The notes under the pieces were generated by a model. It had not been told where the DNA came from. It ran no database searches and saw nothing but the letters and a program-made list of their open reading frames with translations. The translations under genes were made by a program, and so were the position numbers. DNA of 64,000 nt from Coprinus comatus (lineage: Eukaryota; Basidiomycota; Agaricomycetes; Agaricales; Agaricaceae), in the NCBI GenBank assembly GCA_034638255.1, contig JAWPGT010000005.1:806001-870000 (forward strand), written 5' to 3'. Below are positions 36,454 to 48,054 of this stretch, in pieces (position 1 is the stretch's first letter; every line of letters starts with the position of its first letter).

Positions 36454-37771
36454 TCACTTCATCTGAATGAACTTGAATTCTTGGGTTGTTCGCGACGGAG
36501 GCTCTTGTTCGGTCTGAAGAGGATTGAATAGCGTCGCAGAGCTTTCACCTGTTGAATTGACATAGGGTGATAAAGTTGTCGCAGTGTTTGCAGCATTGGC
36601 ATGATTTGAGTCAACGTCGGGACTGTTGGCCTTTTGGTACGGAATAATGATTAGCCCTTCTCCAGGATAATTCGCAGGTTGTTCTTCTGGCTCACAACTG
36701 GCCCTTCGACTGGTAGCCCTTCGATTATCTGTGTTCGAATGTTTCAAACGCTGCGAAGCCTAACCAAATAGTGAGTATTATGTTTTCTATCAAGTGTCTC
36801 GTGTTTACCATTCTGTAATAAACAGGCCCATTGGTCTGTCTTGTATTAGTATGCGGAGGGCTAGGACATAGTGTTACAGCCACATCTGGTGGTACAAGTG
36901 GCATGCTGACACTCCTACGTGGTTCGTTGGAAGTCGTATTATTTGCCCCTTCGTCTATAATGCTCTGTGCCTTCAAAAATTCTGTAATTCAAACTTGGTG
37001 TGTGTGTTTGAATACATTAAACAGCGTCCTCACCTAGACTTCGATACCTAAAGACGAACGAGACGTATGTCTTTGGCGTCCTGTGACCAGGATTATCATA
37101 CGACTCGACTTTCCAGGTGGACGGATACTGCTCATAAGTAGATTGTTCATCTCCGAATCTAAGTAAAACGTGAGTTCGCTTTACAGAGCAAAGATAAAAA
37201 TCTCACCCTATCCGCATACCATTCCTTCCTCGATGAATCGGAGGCAACTGTTGGATACTATTAGGGGGAGCAGACTGGCCGAATTTTACTCGTTTGATTC
37301 GGAGAACGATAGTACCAACATCCTTGTTACCTTGACTCGAATCTTCAAGGTCTGCACCTGTGCCACGATGGCATGAGTGTTTAAAGGAAGAGCTTATATG
37401 AATTGACTCACAATCCTCAGTAACTTTTTGAAAAACAAATGGCCTTTCGGAGGTTGGTCCAGTTCGTACACCTCCACGACTTGCCGTTCCATCACCATAC
37501 AAAAATCTTCCAGGGGCCAAAAAGCCATCTAAAGTAATGTATGAACACGTTTCAATTTTGCCGCCATGGTCTCCCCAATATATTGAGAACGCCTAGTGTC
37601 ATCATTCAGCCGAGCATTCAATGACAATGACAATTGACCACATACCTTTCCTTCTTCACTCGGTATCCAACATGATACTTGATTTGAGATTTCGTTCACA
37701 GCAACCAAATATTCTGGGAGTGGCTTTCCGTCTACTACAATCCAGGCAGAGAATCCACGATGAGTGAGCAT
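36454..37771 (-). CDS. DUF7918-like basidiomycete protein
   Basis: Protein of unknown function. MLTHRGFSAWIVVDGKPLPE and YLVAVNEISNQVSCWIPSEE are typical of the DUF7918 family, which is expanded in Agaricomycetes and begins with a GFSAWI motif followed by VSCWIPSE. Then LAPGRFLYGDGTASRGGVRT and RPFVFQKV. Later exons include TIVLRIKRVKFGQS and a KTYVSFVFRYRSLEFLKAQS segment. The C-terminal half is Ser/Thr/Pro-rich and low in conservation (EPRRSVSMPLVPPDVAVTLC), ending QEFKFIQMK. No membrane segment or signal peptide. Function unknown. Confidence 0.8.
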
Positions 37772-38230
37772 GAAGGAAATAAGTCCCCAAGCAGCAAGTT
37801 GGCAAGGTAGTATATACTGTGTTTTACATTAGAGTACATTTCACATATGTTTCAAGTTTATCAGCACTCACCAAAGAACACCAGGACACTGAGAAAAGAA
37901 ACGACAGTGCCGTGAGTGGGGGTAACGCACAAAAATCTCGCGTCTATAAGCAATAATTTCAATTTCCCCTTTGACAATTGAACATAAGTACGTTCTCGAG
38001 ATCACGTGTAGTTCATTAGGCTTTCAAACTATTTACCGGACTCTCTAATTTAAAACCAAAACTAGTTCTTTGGAAAAAGGATTTTTGGAGAAAGTATGTG
38101 GGACCGTATAAGTGTTTCGCGTGCTCTGCATTAATCTGCGTCGTACCAGAGACTTACGCAAAGATTACTATACATCCAAAATGAATTGCTACAAACAACT
38201 GTAGCATACATCATAATTTTTATGAGCCCA
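37772..38230. other. Intergenic, no gene seen
   Basis: About 460 bases between the DUF7918-like gene and the tRNA-Phe-like copy. AT-rich towards 38160-38225. It presumably contains the promoter of the minus-strand gene; no specific element stands out. Confidence 0.4.
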
Positions 38231-38312
38231 TGGGGCATAGCTCAGCTGGGAGAGCAGTAGACCGAAGTGATTTGTATTCTAAAGGTCCCGCGTTCGATCC
38301 GCAGTGCCCCCA
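38231..38312 (+). tRNA. tRNA-Phe(GAA)-like copy, probably degenerate
   Basis: Shares D arm gctcagctgggagagc and the Phe backbone with 11511. The acceptor 5' strand tggggca leaves one mismatch against tgccccc; the T stem ccgcg/cgcag has one mismatch. The anticodon loop is ccgaag, with C33 rather than U33, and the intron is about 9 nt. No T4 run is close downstream. Most likely a decaying copy, though it could still be transcribed because the B box (ggtcccgcgttcgatcc region) is retained. Confidence 0.5.
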
Positions 38313-38551
38313 TTTCCTTGTATCCATTCTCGTCCTGCCTATTCTTGGCGATACCCGATGTCCACTAGATACGCCCACATATATTCTCAAAACCAACCAA
38401 CTCTCTCAGTTCTTTTTGTCCACTTATACAGTGGTTGTGCACCCAATATTCTGTGTTGTCCTAAGGTGGTCCGAATCGACTAATAATAGTTCTACATCAC
38501 AGGTCCTTCCTTCCCTGCGTTGTACTGATAATGGCTAATATGGACTTAGTA

Positions 38552-39899
38552 TTAATATTCGCCAAAACGAGTGTGACCAGTTTGTTCCGCGTGTGCACGC
38601 GCTTCCTTTTCGCCCTTTAGCCCAAGCCCACATTGCTAAATAGATATTCGTTAGCGGCTACCGAGAATTGGTGTAGAACATCAAAATCACCTCGCATTTC
38701 AAGTTAAAAGTCGAGGTGTTGGTGTATGCCTTCTTTTCTCTGAGAATATCTGCTAATTTCTTGGCAGCCACGATGATTGTGTCATTGTCTCCTTCCTATG
38801 TGTTCTTTTAGCCTTGTTTCCCTGTGGGTTGTGTTGGAAAAAAAGGAATACCCACGATTGGAAACAAAGTTTGGTGCCATTCATCAGGAGCATCCACCAT
38901 GGGTGCAACCGAAGCAGCATCATAATGAATTCCTGAATAAATGAAGATACAACGCATTCCATTGCCACCATTTTCACCAGGAGGAAAACGATCTACCCGA
39001 CCAGTTTCGACGTCAATACTCGCAATCTCGGTACCATAATGGTCCGCGAGAATTGTAAGTTCAATTGCACCTCCCCATGTAGCTGGCTTCAGTATCGTCT
39101 GGATATATTGCTCTGGGGCCATCCTATAAATCATAATCGGTATCATAGATCATCGTACTTCGGTACTGGGCTTCAAACTTCAACTCTTACCCTAGAATAG
39201 CTTCATTGTATACATTGAGATCGTTCTTGATTCCATTCGCGACGACTGCGAGTCTTAAACCTTAATATTGACAGTTGCTCTATATACGCAGGTTAATATA
39301 CCTTTGCGAATTTCTTGGGCCTTCGTAATATCTTGTTCAAAAATAAGTGCAGCGGATGAAAAGAGACAAGAGTTATCATCGGGGACCACCTATATCAATG
39401 CTTGTAAGCTTGAGGTATGCACTTCTAGATTATTGTGAAATATTACCCTATGGACTAAAACATTTCCGTCTTGAGTTTCGACATAATCTGGGGATTTTCT
39501 GTTTTTTCGCTCCGCCACAGGTGGGCTCACCGAAGAGCTAACCGAATGCGGGAGACTTGACGAAGGCGCATGGCTTGCATTCGACGCTAACAGAGGTACT
39601 GGTGGGTGGAAATTCTCGCTGACGATGATCTGTTCCCCCGCCTTAACTCCCAAGCTAGAGAACGGAAGCTCTGGAATTAAAGTCAAAGACTTTGGAGGGT
39701 ATCCTGTTTTGACTGAGGGAGGGTGAATTCAGAAACTCCAAGAGTCAGGGTTCAAATCCATACCGACTTGGTTAGAAGGTAAGATGTTGCTGGCGGAAAA
39801 GATCTGTTGCTGAAAGTCCCCCACAGTAAAGTCATCGGGATCGGTTGGAATCTGAAGAGTGGACACACCGCCCGGATGCCTCAGACGGATTGGAGCCAT
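38552..39899 (-). CDS. OTU1: Ubiquitin thioesterase OTU1
   Basis: OTU-family deubiquitinase working with Cdc48/p97 in ER-associated degradation. Starts MAPIRLRHPGGVSTLQI, a UBX-like N-terminal domain continuing LTLIPELPFSSLGVKAGEQI. The catalytic box is VVPDDNSCLFSSAALIFEQD (Cys nucleophile). Then PEQYIQTILKPATWGGAIEL and ADHYGTEIASIDVETGRVDR, and the catalytic His in FIYSGIHYDAA. The C-terminus has a C2H2 zinc finger split by an intron (FNLKCE / QCGLGLKGEKEARAHAEQTG) and ends HTRFGEY. This is the full Otu1/YOD1 architecture. Confidence 0.94.
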
Positions 39900-40154
39900 G
39901 ATATTACGACTTAGCAGGCAACCCCTTTCTCTTTTTATCCCGTTATCAACTTTCCTTATTTGGTTACCCCACTTTTCAGCTCTTGAGGTTGAGCGCTGAG
40001 CACTTGTATATTATCAGGCCGTATTCCCTTGTTTTTCGTATTCTATTTCTTTTCATGACCATTCGTGCAATGGATCTCTGTAGCACATACGTCATCGCCC
40101 CATGCAAGCGTCATGGACACTGAGACCCATAACGTCATGCTATTCTTAGAATCG

Positions 40155-40170
40155 TGCATATATAAGATGC
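40155..40170 (+). promoter_or_regulatory. TATA box of the Hsp12-like gene
   Basis: gcatatataagatgc lies about 155 bp before the ATG at 40320, with pyrimidine-rich stretches between. TATA-containing promoters are usual for stress-induced fungal genes. Confidence 0.5.
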
Positions 40171-40319
40171 TACTTGCCCGCTCAGCCCATTATTCTCATC
40201 TCTTTCTTGAACCATCTTTACCCAACGCGTAACATCTCTCGCAACTCACCTGTATGCTCAACCTTTTCCTCTGACGGAAATGTGGAGAACTAATACAGTA
40301 CCTCCCAGCGAATCATATC

Positions 40320-40731
40320 ATGTCTGACGCCAGTCGCCAATCCTTCACCGATAAGATGGGCTCTACCATGAAGGTCAGTTGGACGTATTTCATGTTTAAA
40401 GCAATAATAAATGTTTTTGTCAATCAGCCCGACTCTCAGAAGACCACCGTGGAAAAGGCGGGTGACCAGACAAAGGGTACAATGGATTCAGTCGCCTCTT
40501 CCATGCAACCCAACGTGTGTTATAATCTAAGGCATAAGCTAGTCACTAAATATTGCTGCATTACAGAGCCAGAAGTCCAATACGCAACGTATGGGTGATA
40601 ACATGAGTGGCAACCAGAACGATGATCAAGTAAGCTCAGGCTTTAGTGTAATCACTCCAATTCTTAACCAATCTCAATAGGATTCCATGCTCGGCAAAGC
40701 TAAGAACGCAATGGGTATGGGTGATAATTAA
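40320..40731 (+). CDS. Hsp9/Hsp12 (WH11)-like stress protein
   Basis: Small, mostly disordered membrane-associated stress protein. Starts MSDASRQSFTDKMGSTMK; after an intron PDSQKTTVEKAGDQTKGTMD and SVASSMQPN follow, matching the KPDSQKSYAEQGKE-type core of Hsp12. A second and third intron lead to SNTQRMGDNMSGNQNDDQDS and a short helix LGKAKNAMGMGDN. About 84 residues, shorter than yeast Hsp12 (109) but like other basidiomycete members. Strong TATA box upstream (40155). Confidence 0.88.
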
Positions 40732-40960
40732 TTTATAGTTTGTATTAGTATCCCAGGACATGTATATTGGCCTCTATCGCATCATAAATGAATCGTGTTT
40801 TAACTCATCGTAAGGACATGGACTGAGTGAATCAGTTCAAAGTTAAACAGAGAGCATAGCTTCTTTGTGGTTGTTAGTTTCTGGAGAAGACAATGTTCCT
40901 GTTGGGACCTGGAGACCCGCCAGCTTATTGATAAATTCTTCACTCTTCTGTGGTGATTGT

Positions 40961-42416
40961 TCAGCTTCCTGGAACAAGTTTCATCCATTCCTCTTCAATT
41001 TCATCCTCGTTGACCTGTTGACCTACGCCGAGGGCGACATCTCCTGCCAACCGAACGGCACTATCAATTTCTTGGGCATCGTAGTTTGCTTCCGCCATGG
41101 CTTCCATTGTTGCATCAATATTGCTTTTTACAAGAGCCGGATGAGAGAGAATGGCACGTAAAGTGGTCGTAGAGGACTCATAAACCTTCATAATCTAGGA
41201 ATGCCGGGAATTAAACAAGGGGCTGTAGGAGATATTCACATTTTGCATACCTGGACATCCCCTGCTGCCGTTTCGATGGAAAGTAATGTACTTTCTAGAG
41301 TACCAAGGGAACTCAGTCTTTTGCTGAGTAGTTCTTCCATTTGTTTCCGTGACCGTAAATAAGTGAGGGACAAAGACTTCTGCTTTCGTTGCAGTGCAGT
41401 GATAGCCTTTGAAGTACACCTGTAACATGTAAATAACACAAATACAGGAATATATCAAGGAATCCTTACGACTCAATCTTAGATTGTATCCCCACGATTT
41501 GAGCATTCATCCTATCTATAGATACCTTCAACTCCAGGATACCACGGTCGATGGCGGTTATGGTGCGTTCCACAAGAGGCGCCCCCACATCGATGAATTT
41601 TACGATCTATACGCTTTATTAACCATAAGTTTATAAGGATGCTCATATTTATCCTTACCTCGTTCTCGACTACGACAACTTTTCGTTCGCGTTCAAGGTG
41701 CTTCAGAATGACCATTGCATCGTCGTCATCGAGTTTAGATTTCGATTCCCCAGTCACATGAGCAAACGTCCGACGAAACCCATCCAAGGTATATAGAGAC
41801 TCAGCAGGATGAATTGACTTGGTTTGCTGGACAGATAAGACGGAATCCGCCGCCTTCTCTAGCAAGTCAAGAAAAACGTATTTTCCCCACCAGCTGCGGT
41901 CCTTTCCCGAACCCATCAAACCTTCATCACCAACGATTCCCACTTGTTCGAGAGCCCACCAAAGAGGTTTTCCAACAACAAATGATGCAATACGGTAAGG
42001 GAAAGAACCAGAATCATAGATGGACACTCTCGAATTCATAAATTCGCTTATGGACATAAGTGTTTTGCGTGATCTTAGTTCATCCTTGCTAGGGCGAGAA
42101 ATCATCTGAGGGGAGCATTTAAGATAAAACAATAGTAACCCACGATGACAGCACCTAAAGCCAAAGGCTTTCCGACCTTTTCTACCTTCAGCTTATCTAG
42201 AAGGCTCTGATCGGCTTGTATAGTTAGTCTACTGGATGTAGTATTAGTTTCTTGAGGAGAGCCACAGCTAACAATGGTTTCAAGAGTTGTCCGCCACCAT
42301 TCTACATTGGCATGATAAGCAGATGGGTTGGAATGCTTCTGACGTGAGAAGTCAGAATATAAAGCTTGTAGCCTAGCTCTTGATGTATTCGGAAAAAGAT
42401 ATTGCGTGGAAGTCAT
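40961..42416 (-). CDS. CHMP7 / Chm7 ESCRT-III-like protein
   Basis: Nuclear-envelope ESCRT factor with an N-terminal winged-helix half and a C-terminal Snf7 half. The ATG at 42416 gives MTSTQYLFPNTSRARLQALY, then FSRQKHSNPSAYHANVEWWR, typical of CHMP7. Next are SKDELRSRKTLMSISEFMNS, GKPLWWALEQVGIVGD and YTLDGFRRTFAHVTGESKSK, then the Snf7 coiled coil (DRGILELKVSIDRMNAQIVG, ALQRKQKSLSLTYLRSRKQM). The last helix holds DEIEEEWMKLV, an acidic MIM-like end. The frame then stops after PGS at 40961, but coding-like sequence continues in the +1 frame to a stop at 40843 (see findings). Confidence 0.85.
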
Positions 42417-42605
42417 AATGGTCTGGTTAAGTCGGATACGAGTCTTGAAAGTTGAGGATTCCTGAACGCGACAGGTCACATGATTCATTGATACAACTCA
42501 GCCCTGACTCAGCGACACGAACACATACAGGTTTTGATCAAGTTTGAGTACTTGAGTAGTGAAAGAGTCGAATATGTACGTATCAATTAGCCGTGTACTG
42601 ATATG

Positions 42606-44248
42606 TCATATAATATACATGTGCTCAGTATCTCGGTCAGCATCATAATTTGTAGTGCGGTTATCCTCGTCCACACCAGTGGCGCCGATGTAATTATTAA
42701 GGAGTGTACTTCCTCGCGAGTGTGCTCGCTGGTGACTGCCGGTTGTAAGAGGATAGCTCAAACTGCGGGCATTATTGTGATTCGCAGATCGTGGCTCCGA
42801 ATGGCCTGCCAATGTAGTAAAAATATCGGAGGATTCGATTGCTGGCGAATATAGTTCATTGTCGGGATAATTTTGCTATAAATCCAGATAATCAGTTTTA
42901 TCCGCAATTCTTGGGGTGGATAAACTACTAACGTCTATGTTGCTGGGTAGAGATATCAAAGAGGGACTACGTTGGACTGGATTGATCGTTCCCAGTGGAC
43001 TGAAAGCAAGACTTGTACCTCGTAATATTCTCCGTCCAGGAGTCGCACCGTGACTAGAGTCAGGGATTCTCACTCCCAAAAGTTTTCCATATCTATGCAA
43101 GCTAGGCCCCTGTCGTAGATTTCCCAGACCATTCCGTTTCCTTCTAGACCGTAGAATTAAACCATAAATGATAAAAACCACAACAGCACTCGCCAAAACA
43201 GATCCTACCACAGCTCCGACAACAACTTTCTTGTTGGTTTGATTATTACTGGACTCCCCACTATCGGGACTATTAGGATTTGGTGGTCCTGTTGTAATCG
43301 GGAAGGAGGCCGAATCTGTCTCGTAAAAGGTGGGTGTCGGTTGTGTGCTCCCTTCTATGCTCAAGAGGTTTGTTATATTACTAGTTTCTTTGGGGCCTTT
43401 AAGAGCACTTTAGTTATGTCTTATCATTTTTAAGATAGATTAATTTACCGTTGATTTTACCTTGAGCAATAACAGCACTAATGTTCAAACTCTGGTAATT
43501 AGGTGTCTATGAGAGTATGAATTAATGTCAGACCACCTTGATTGCGGCTAACCGTTGTGAATGAGCCAAACGCCCACTGGGGAACCTGTATTTTACCTGA
43601 AATATTTGATGGAAACCTATCAAAGAGAACGTGAGTCAGTACAAGAGAGAGTGGGCAAGTTGGTAACGCCGCTGTGCTCTCACGTTGCAAGATGTACAAT
43701 AGCACAATGTTTAGACCATTCTGACCAACTAGTTCGGGACAGTAGTCTGGTTAGAACACTACAATTTTCAACGATGGGATGGAAAACCTTACCCAATGAA
43801 ATAACGGTCCTGACATGCTGCACAGACAGCCAGAAGTGAGTAAATTACAGTGTTACATTGGCAAATATCCTCTAGTTGAGGCCCCATATATATTTCATTT
43901 GGTGCTAACGGCACCACCGTTACTAGTCAAGCATCGTCAGATAAGAAGGATACGCCCTTGTCCTCTACAGTCGGCCTTATAGTGGAATGTAACTTACTAT
44001 TATCAACATTGTAACACTCTGCTTGTAACTGAGCAGCAACTAAACAGGGATCTTGACCTTTGCTGTTCTTGGCCTATATATTCGAGTAGATTAAATTACC
44101 GACTTACACATATTATACTGTACTAGTAGTATGTACTTACCCACTCGAACTCTGGATGGCAGCCGACTTGAGACTGCTGAGCTTGTACTGTCTCGAGCAA
44201 AATACAACAAAATATTAGAGGCCAATGTCTTCTGTTTGTGATGGCCAT
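42606..44248 (-). CDS. Eight-Cys single-pass membrane protein A
   Basis: Type I membrane protein of unknown function. The ATG at 44248 opens a signal peptide (LIFCCILLETVQAQ). The ectodomain has eight cysteines: GCHPEFEW, DPCLVAAQLQAEC, ICQCNTVIYSLLAVCAACQD and WSEWSKHC. A Ser/Thr/Pro/Asn-rich stalk precedes one TM helix (VVGAVVGSVLASAVVVFIIY) and a basic stop-transfer SRRKRNG. The tail is Ser-rich (GTINPVQRSPSLISLPSNID); an intron at about 42872-42930 joins it to QNYPDNELYSPAIESSD, and the protein ends DADRDTEHMYII. First of three tandem paralogues. Sensor or receptor role is inferred only. Confidence 0.75.
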
Positions 44249-44691
44249 CGAAGGATACTAGTGAGATGATATCGGAGGGAACGAGTCCGTTAAGTGTCTG
44301 AATCTAAATCAGACCACAGCCTTGGGTTTCTCTGAGATATTTTCTTTCACTGCCTATACTAGAGTCGTTGAACCATGTGCATAATTACCGTGACGTGGGA
44401 CGAAATAGCTAGGACTTCATTACTAGAAGAGGAATGGTTTAATGATCATATGCTCACGAGTCTTCCAAGGAATTTATGTATAACTGACCTTTGCTTGGCG
44501 ATTGGTTGGATGAGATTATTTCGGAGGAGAGAACCATTTTATTTCGATCGGCTATGTATTCTGAAAGCCGTGCCGCGAGAAAGTGGGTTACATTTTGGTG
44601 ATTGTCTGATGTGTGGAAGCATTCCAACAGAAGAGAGAACTTTTATTTATGGACCGGATTGTTATACAGGCAGACATTATGTAGGCAGGGC

Positions 44692-46053
44692 TTATACTTC
44701 AGCTACCCCGAAGTATGCTCTCGGGTTACTGGTATCGTGAGGATGGGCGAGTAGCATAGAAGGACTCCTTCCATGATAATCTGAGTTTTGATGTGCAGTA
44801 GTATATAAGGATGTTATTGGAGAGATTGGTTGGCGGCTAATCTCAGAACCACTCTGTTGTACGAATAAGTACACCATGGTCGGTAGGAAGTTTTGTTCAA
44901 TTACTTACATTCATAGTAAATGGTGTGATTACTGAAGGTGGATCAGAATAAGACCTTGCGTGTCCATAATTTCCTGGGAAATGAGCTACGATACTAGTAG
45001 AAGGCTTGTCTCCTACTGTCATGTCAAGAGGCGAGGCCATGGCGTTCCTTTTCCTCCTTGCTCGGAGAAGCACCCAGAAGATAATCAAAGTAATAATAAC
45101 GATAGCCACTAGGGCAGCAACCACACTTCCCGCGATAACTCCCGAGCTAACGCCGCCTGTCTCTTGAATACCAACGACAGAGGAAGGCTGGGGCCCAGTT
45201 GAGCCAGAAGTGGCTGTTTCTTGAGAAGTATCGGTGCTGGTCCATATCGGTGTGTTAGTTGTTGAAAAGGCACCAGCCCTCGCGGCTTCTACTCAGGATA
45301 TTTCAGTATCAGTGTACTTAGAATAGAGAGGAGAGATTTAGAACAAACGAACCTACTGAGGCAGCGTGTGGATCAAAAGTATCATTGGTCTTATTTATCA
45401 TTAATCATACGACGACTCTTACGGGGTGAAATACTCTTACCAGAGAGATGTTCAAAGTGGTCCAGGATGGAAGGGAAATATCAGGGGGAATTGGCATAGG
45501 GAATCTGTTTCAGGAAGGTCCATTCTTTTAACCCACTTTTTTTTGTACAATATGTTCAAAACCATACCTCCCAGTCTCTATAACATACGGACAATTTTGT
45601 GTCCATTGGGAATAGCTGATGAATGTACGATTCTGACATCCACCACAAGCACTTATAGCCGAGTATGTAACAGTATTACATATACATTGATTAGTTCTGG
45701 GGAACGGTGGTCCTTCGTAATGGTTCCCAGCTGGAAGAGCAGAGATAGTAATTGCTGTTGTAGTTTGTTATACAATGAGGCAATATATAGAATAGGATTA
45801 CAGCAAAAAAAAAAACGTACGAGCTCCCCCGCAACTAGTTTGTAGATACGCGGCTACTAAACAAGGTGTTTGCATACGAGTATTGATCGACTGCTCGAAT
45901 CAATTAACTGCTTTGTGACATAGATAATAAATGATAGAATAAAGAAAAACTCACCCACTGGTACTCGGGTATACACTGGGTGACTTCAGAGCGTTGGCAA
46001 AGGCATCCAACTACGAAAAGTTTCAAAAGCAGTACCACGGATATACTCATCAT
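44692..46053 (-). CDS. Eight-Cys single-pass membrane protein B
   Basis: Paralogue of the genes on either side. MMSISVVLLLKLFVVGCLCQ is the signal peptide (the open frame runs back to 46116). Ectodomain cysteines occur in QCIPEYQW, TPCLVAAYLQTSC, QCICNTVTYSAISACGGCQN and YSQWTQNC. The stalk includes TSTDTSQETATSGSTGPQPS, then the TM helix (AGSVVAALVAIVIITLIIFW) with RARRKRN behind it. The cytoplasmic tail is short and ends PHDTSNPRAYFGVAEV after a spliced 3' exon at 44692-44840. Function unknown. The ectodomain is conserved while stalk and tail are not. Confidence 0.72.
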
Positions 46054-46421
46054 CGTGATGTGTATGAACAACCTTGCTTGAAAGCGGGGAAGAGCCTCAT
46101 TCTCTCGTGGGATCATCTAAAAATATCATCAAGGCTGTACACAAGATCTTATGATTGTACACGAGGTTATGGCAGTTAGCGGAGAAGGGTGTTTAGCACT
46201 GATATCTATGTCACTTATGTGAGAGAACTCTCCGTTTGAGATCGGGACGCTGATGGAGAAGAAAGCACAACTATACCTCACTCCAAGCACACAGCCACGA
46301 TTCATTAAATCATTAGTTTTCCAATGCCCATTCTCTGTACCGGAGAGGTTGAGATTTATTGTGAATGGTATAATAACAAATAGGAGATAGATGTCCGAAC
46401 TAGATAAAGGCCCAGCAAATA

Positions 46422-47771
46422 TTAGATCTCGGGTGCACCTGTGTAGTGACCGCTTGGAACTGTTGGAGTGGGCATTTGCGGCTGCATTTGGCCAACATGG
46501 GTTGAAGAACCATAAAATGAAGAATTTTGAGGTGGAGGGCTTGTTGTGTGAGTGTAGGGGGAGGCAGGCACTGGCGTCGTAGGGAATGTATTTGGATCCG
46601 AGGGATTCTGTGGGAATATAATGGAATATTAGTGTTGATATTGAACAACAAAATTGTAAAACTCACATAAACCACCCGAGGCTGAGAAGCTGCATAAGGG
46701 TTGGCGTTGGGGTCATATCCCATGTGGGGCTCGGGAGTGAGCGGGGCTGGCATATAAGGGGTTGTATTGAAAGCAGAGGAGGGGGGTTTGGTAGTGGCTT
46801 GTTTTCGGCGACGGAAGAAAAAGAAAGCAAGGCCAGCAATCAAGGCCAATCCCACGATCCCGCCGATGACGCCACCAGCAATCGCTCCGGCATTCGAACC
46901 TGAGGAAGAGTCATTGGTATTACTGTTTGTATTTGTAGAGCGTGGAGTCCCAGAGGTTCCCGAAGTCGTTCGGGTGCCAGGAGAGTTATTACTGCGAGTA
47001 TTACTAGCAGAAGCTGAAGCTGTGTCACTGGCAACGGCAGTGGATTCTGGTCGATCTGAAGGGCTACAGATTCAGCTTTGGTAGTTATTTTGGTCCACTG
47101 TCACATACCAACAAAGCGTTGAGCTACAGATACATTGAAGCCATTGGTAGGCTATTAAGTTATTGTGTTATCACAATGATCAGTGTTCTAAACAGATGGA
47201 GACTTGCCACAATATCAATGTATGCCCAAGCAGGAACCCTTGTTCCAGGCGGGATTGGCTGAGGAAAATTACCCATAACAGGGGTGGTACAATTTGGAGT
47301 ATAAGCATCCCAGCTTTTTGAGTCATTAGTGTGTGAGCGCTGAGAGTATCTTTAAGACATACTTTATCCACGATCTTCTTTGACACGCTGCGCAGGCACT
47401 GATCATAGAGTAGTATACGCTATTGCAGCGACAAGAGTTTTGGACTGCACGAGAAGGCCCAAGGTATACGAAGCCTTCATCGAGAGGCTCGAGTGTGAAT
47501 ACTGATTATCGTATTGATATCCATCAAAGACTGAAATAATTAGCGAGTGCTTACCACCTCCATTGCACACACCTGCCAGTTCAGCGGCGACCTGGCATGG
47601 GCTGTCCTCGACCGAGTTGAAGGCCTATGGTAGGGCGCTCAGAAAGAGAATGGAAAGTTTGTCAGCAGAACATACCCAGTTCATCTCGGGGACTGAGCAC
47701 TGAGCATTAGAGACGATCTGTGCCCAGGCAGCGGGGAGGGCAGCGAGGGCCAAGTAGGCAAAGCGGGTCAT
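46422..47771 (-). CDS. Eight-Cys single-pass membrane protein C
   Basis: Third paralogue. Signal peptide MTRFAYLALAALPAAWAQ. Ectodomain: QCSVPEMNW, SPCQVAAELAGVC, YLGPSRAVQNSCRCNSVYYS, MISACAACQRRSWIK and WDAYTPNC, the same eight-Cys spacing as A and B. PQPIPPGTRVPAWAYIDI follows. A long Ser/Thr/Asn stalk (SNTRSNNSPGTRTTSGTSGT) leads to the TM helix (GGVIGGIVGLALIAGLAFFF) and FRRRKQ. The tail is proline- and tyrosine-rich (YMPAPLTPEPHMGYDPN, then PSDPNTFPTTPVPASPYTHT) and ends SGHYTGAPEI. The Pro-rich tail differs from A and B and may bind partners, by inference. Confidence 0.75.
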
Positions 47772-48054
47772 GCGTGAGGAAGGGGACAGGCTTCTGTAAG
47801 CGCGTGGCGCCTGCCTTGGGTTTTAGGCTTGTTGGCCCTGAGAGAATCACCGGGTTACTTACTCCCTAAGGCTATACAACAACTCTTTCCAAACACATAT
47901 CGCAACTCTAGTAAATAGGATATTGTATTTCACCCAAATGTACATTAATGCCCATACGCAATCCCAATTTTGTTATCTAATGTTCCGAAGTCCAGTACTT
48001 CCCGTCACTCAAACGAATTCCATAACCTTCATGATTTTGGTTTCAAGGTAATCT

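Noticed and set aside
34641..37771. Secondary-metabolite or CAZyme cluster around the pectate lyase
   Set aside because: Neighbours are metaxin and a DUF7918-like gene; no second enzyme or regulator.
44375..44740. 121-codon plus-strand frame between membrane-protein genes A and B
   Set aside because: It overlaps the last exon of gene B in antisense, has no recognisable residues and mixed composition; probably chance.
46767..47084. 105-codon plus-strand frame
   Set aside because: Antisense shadow of the stalk and TM region of gene C.
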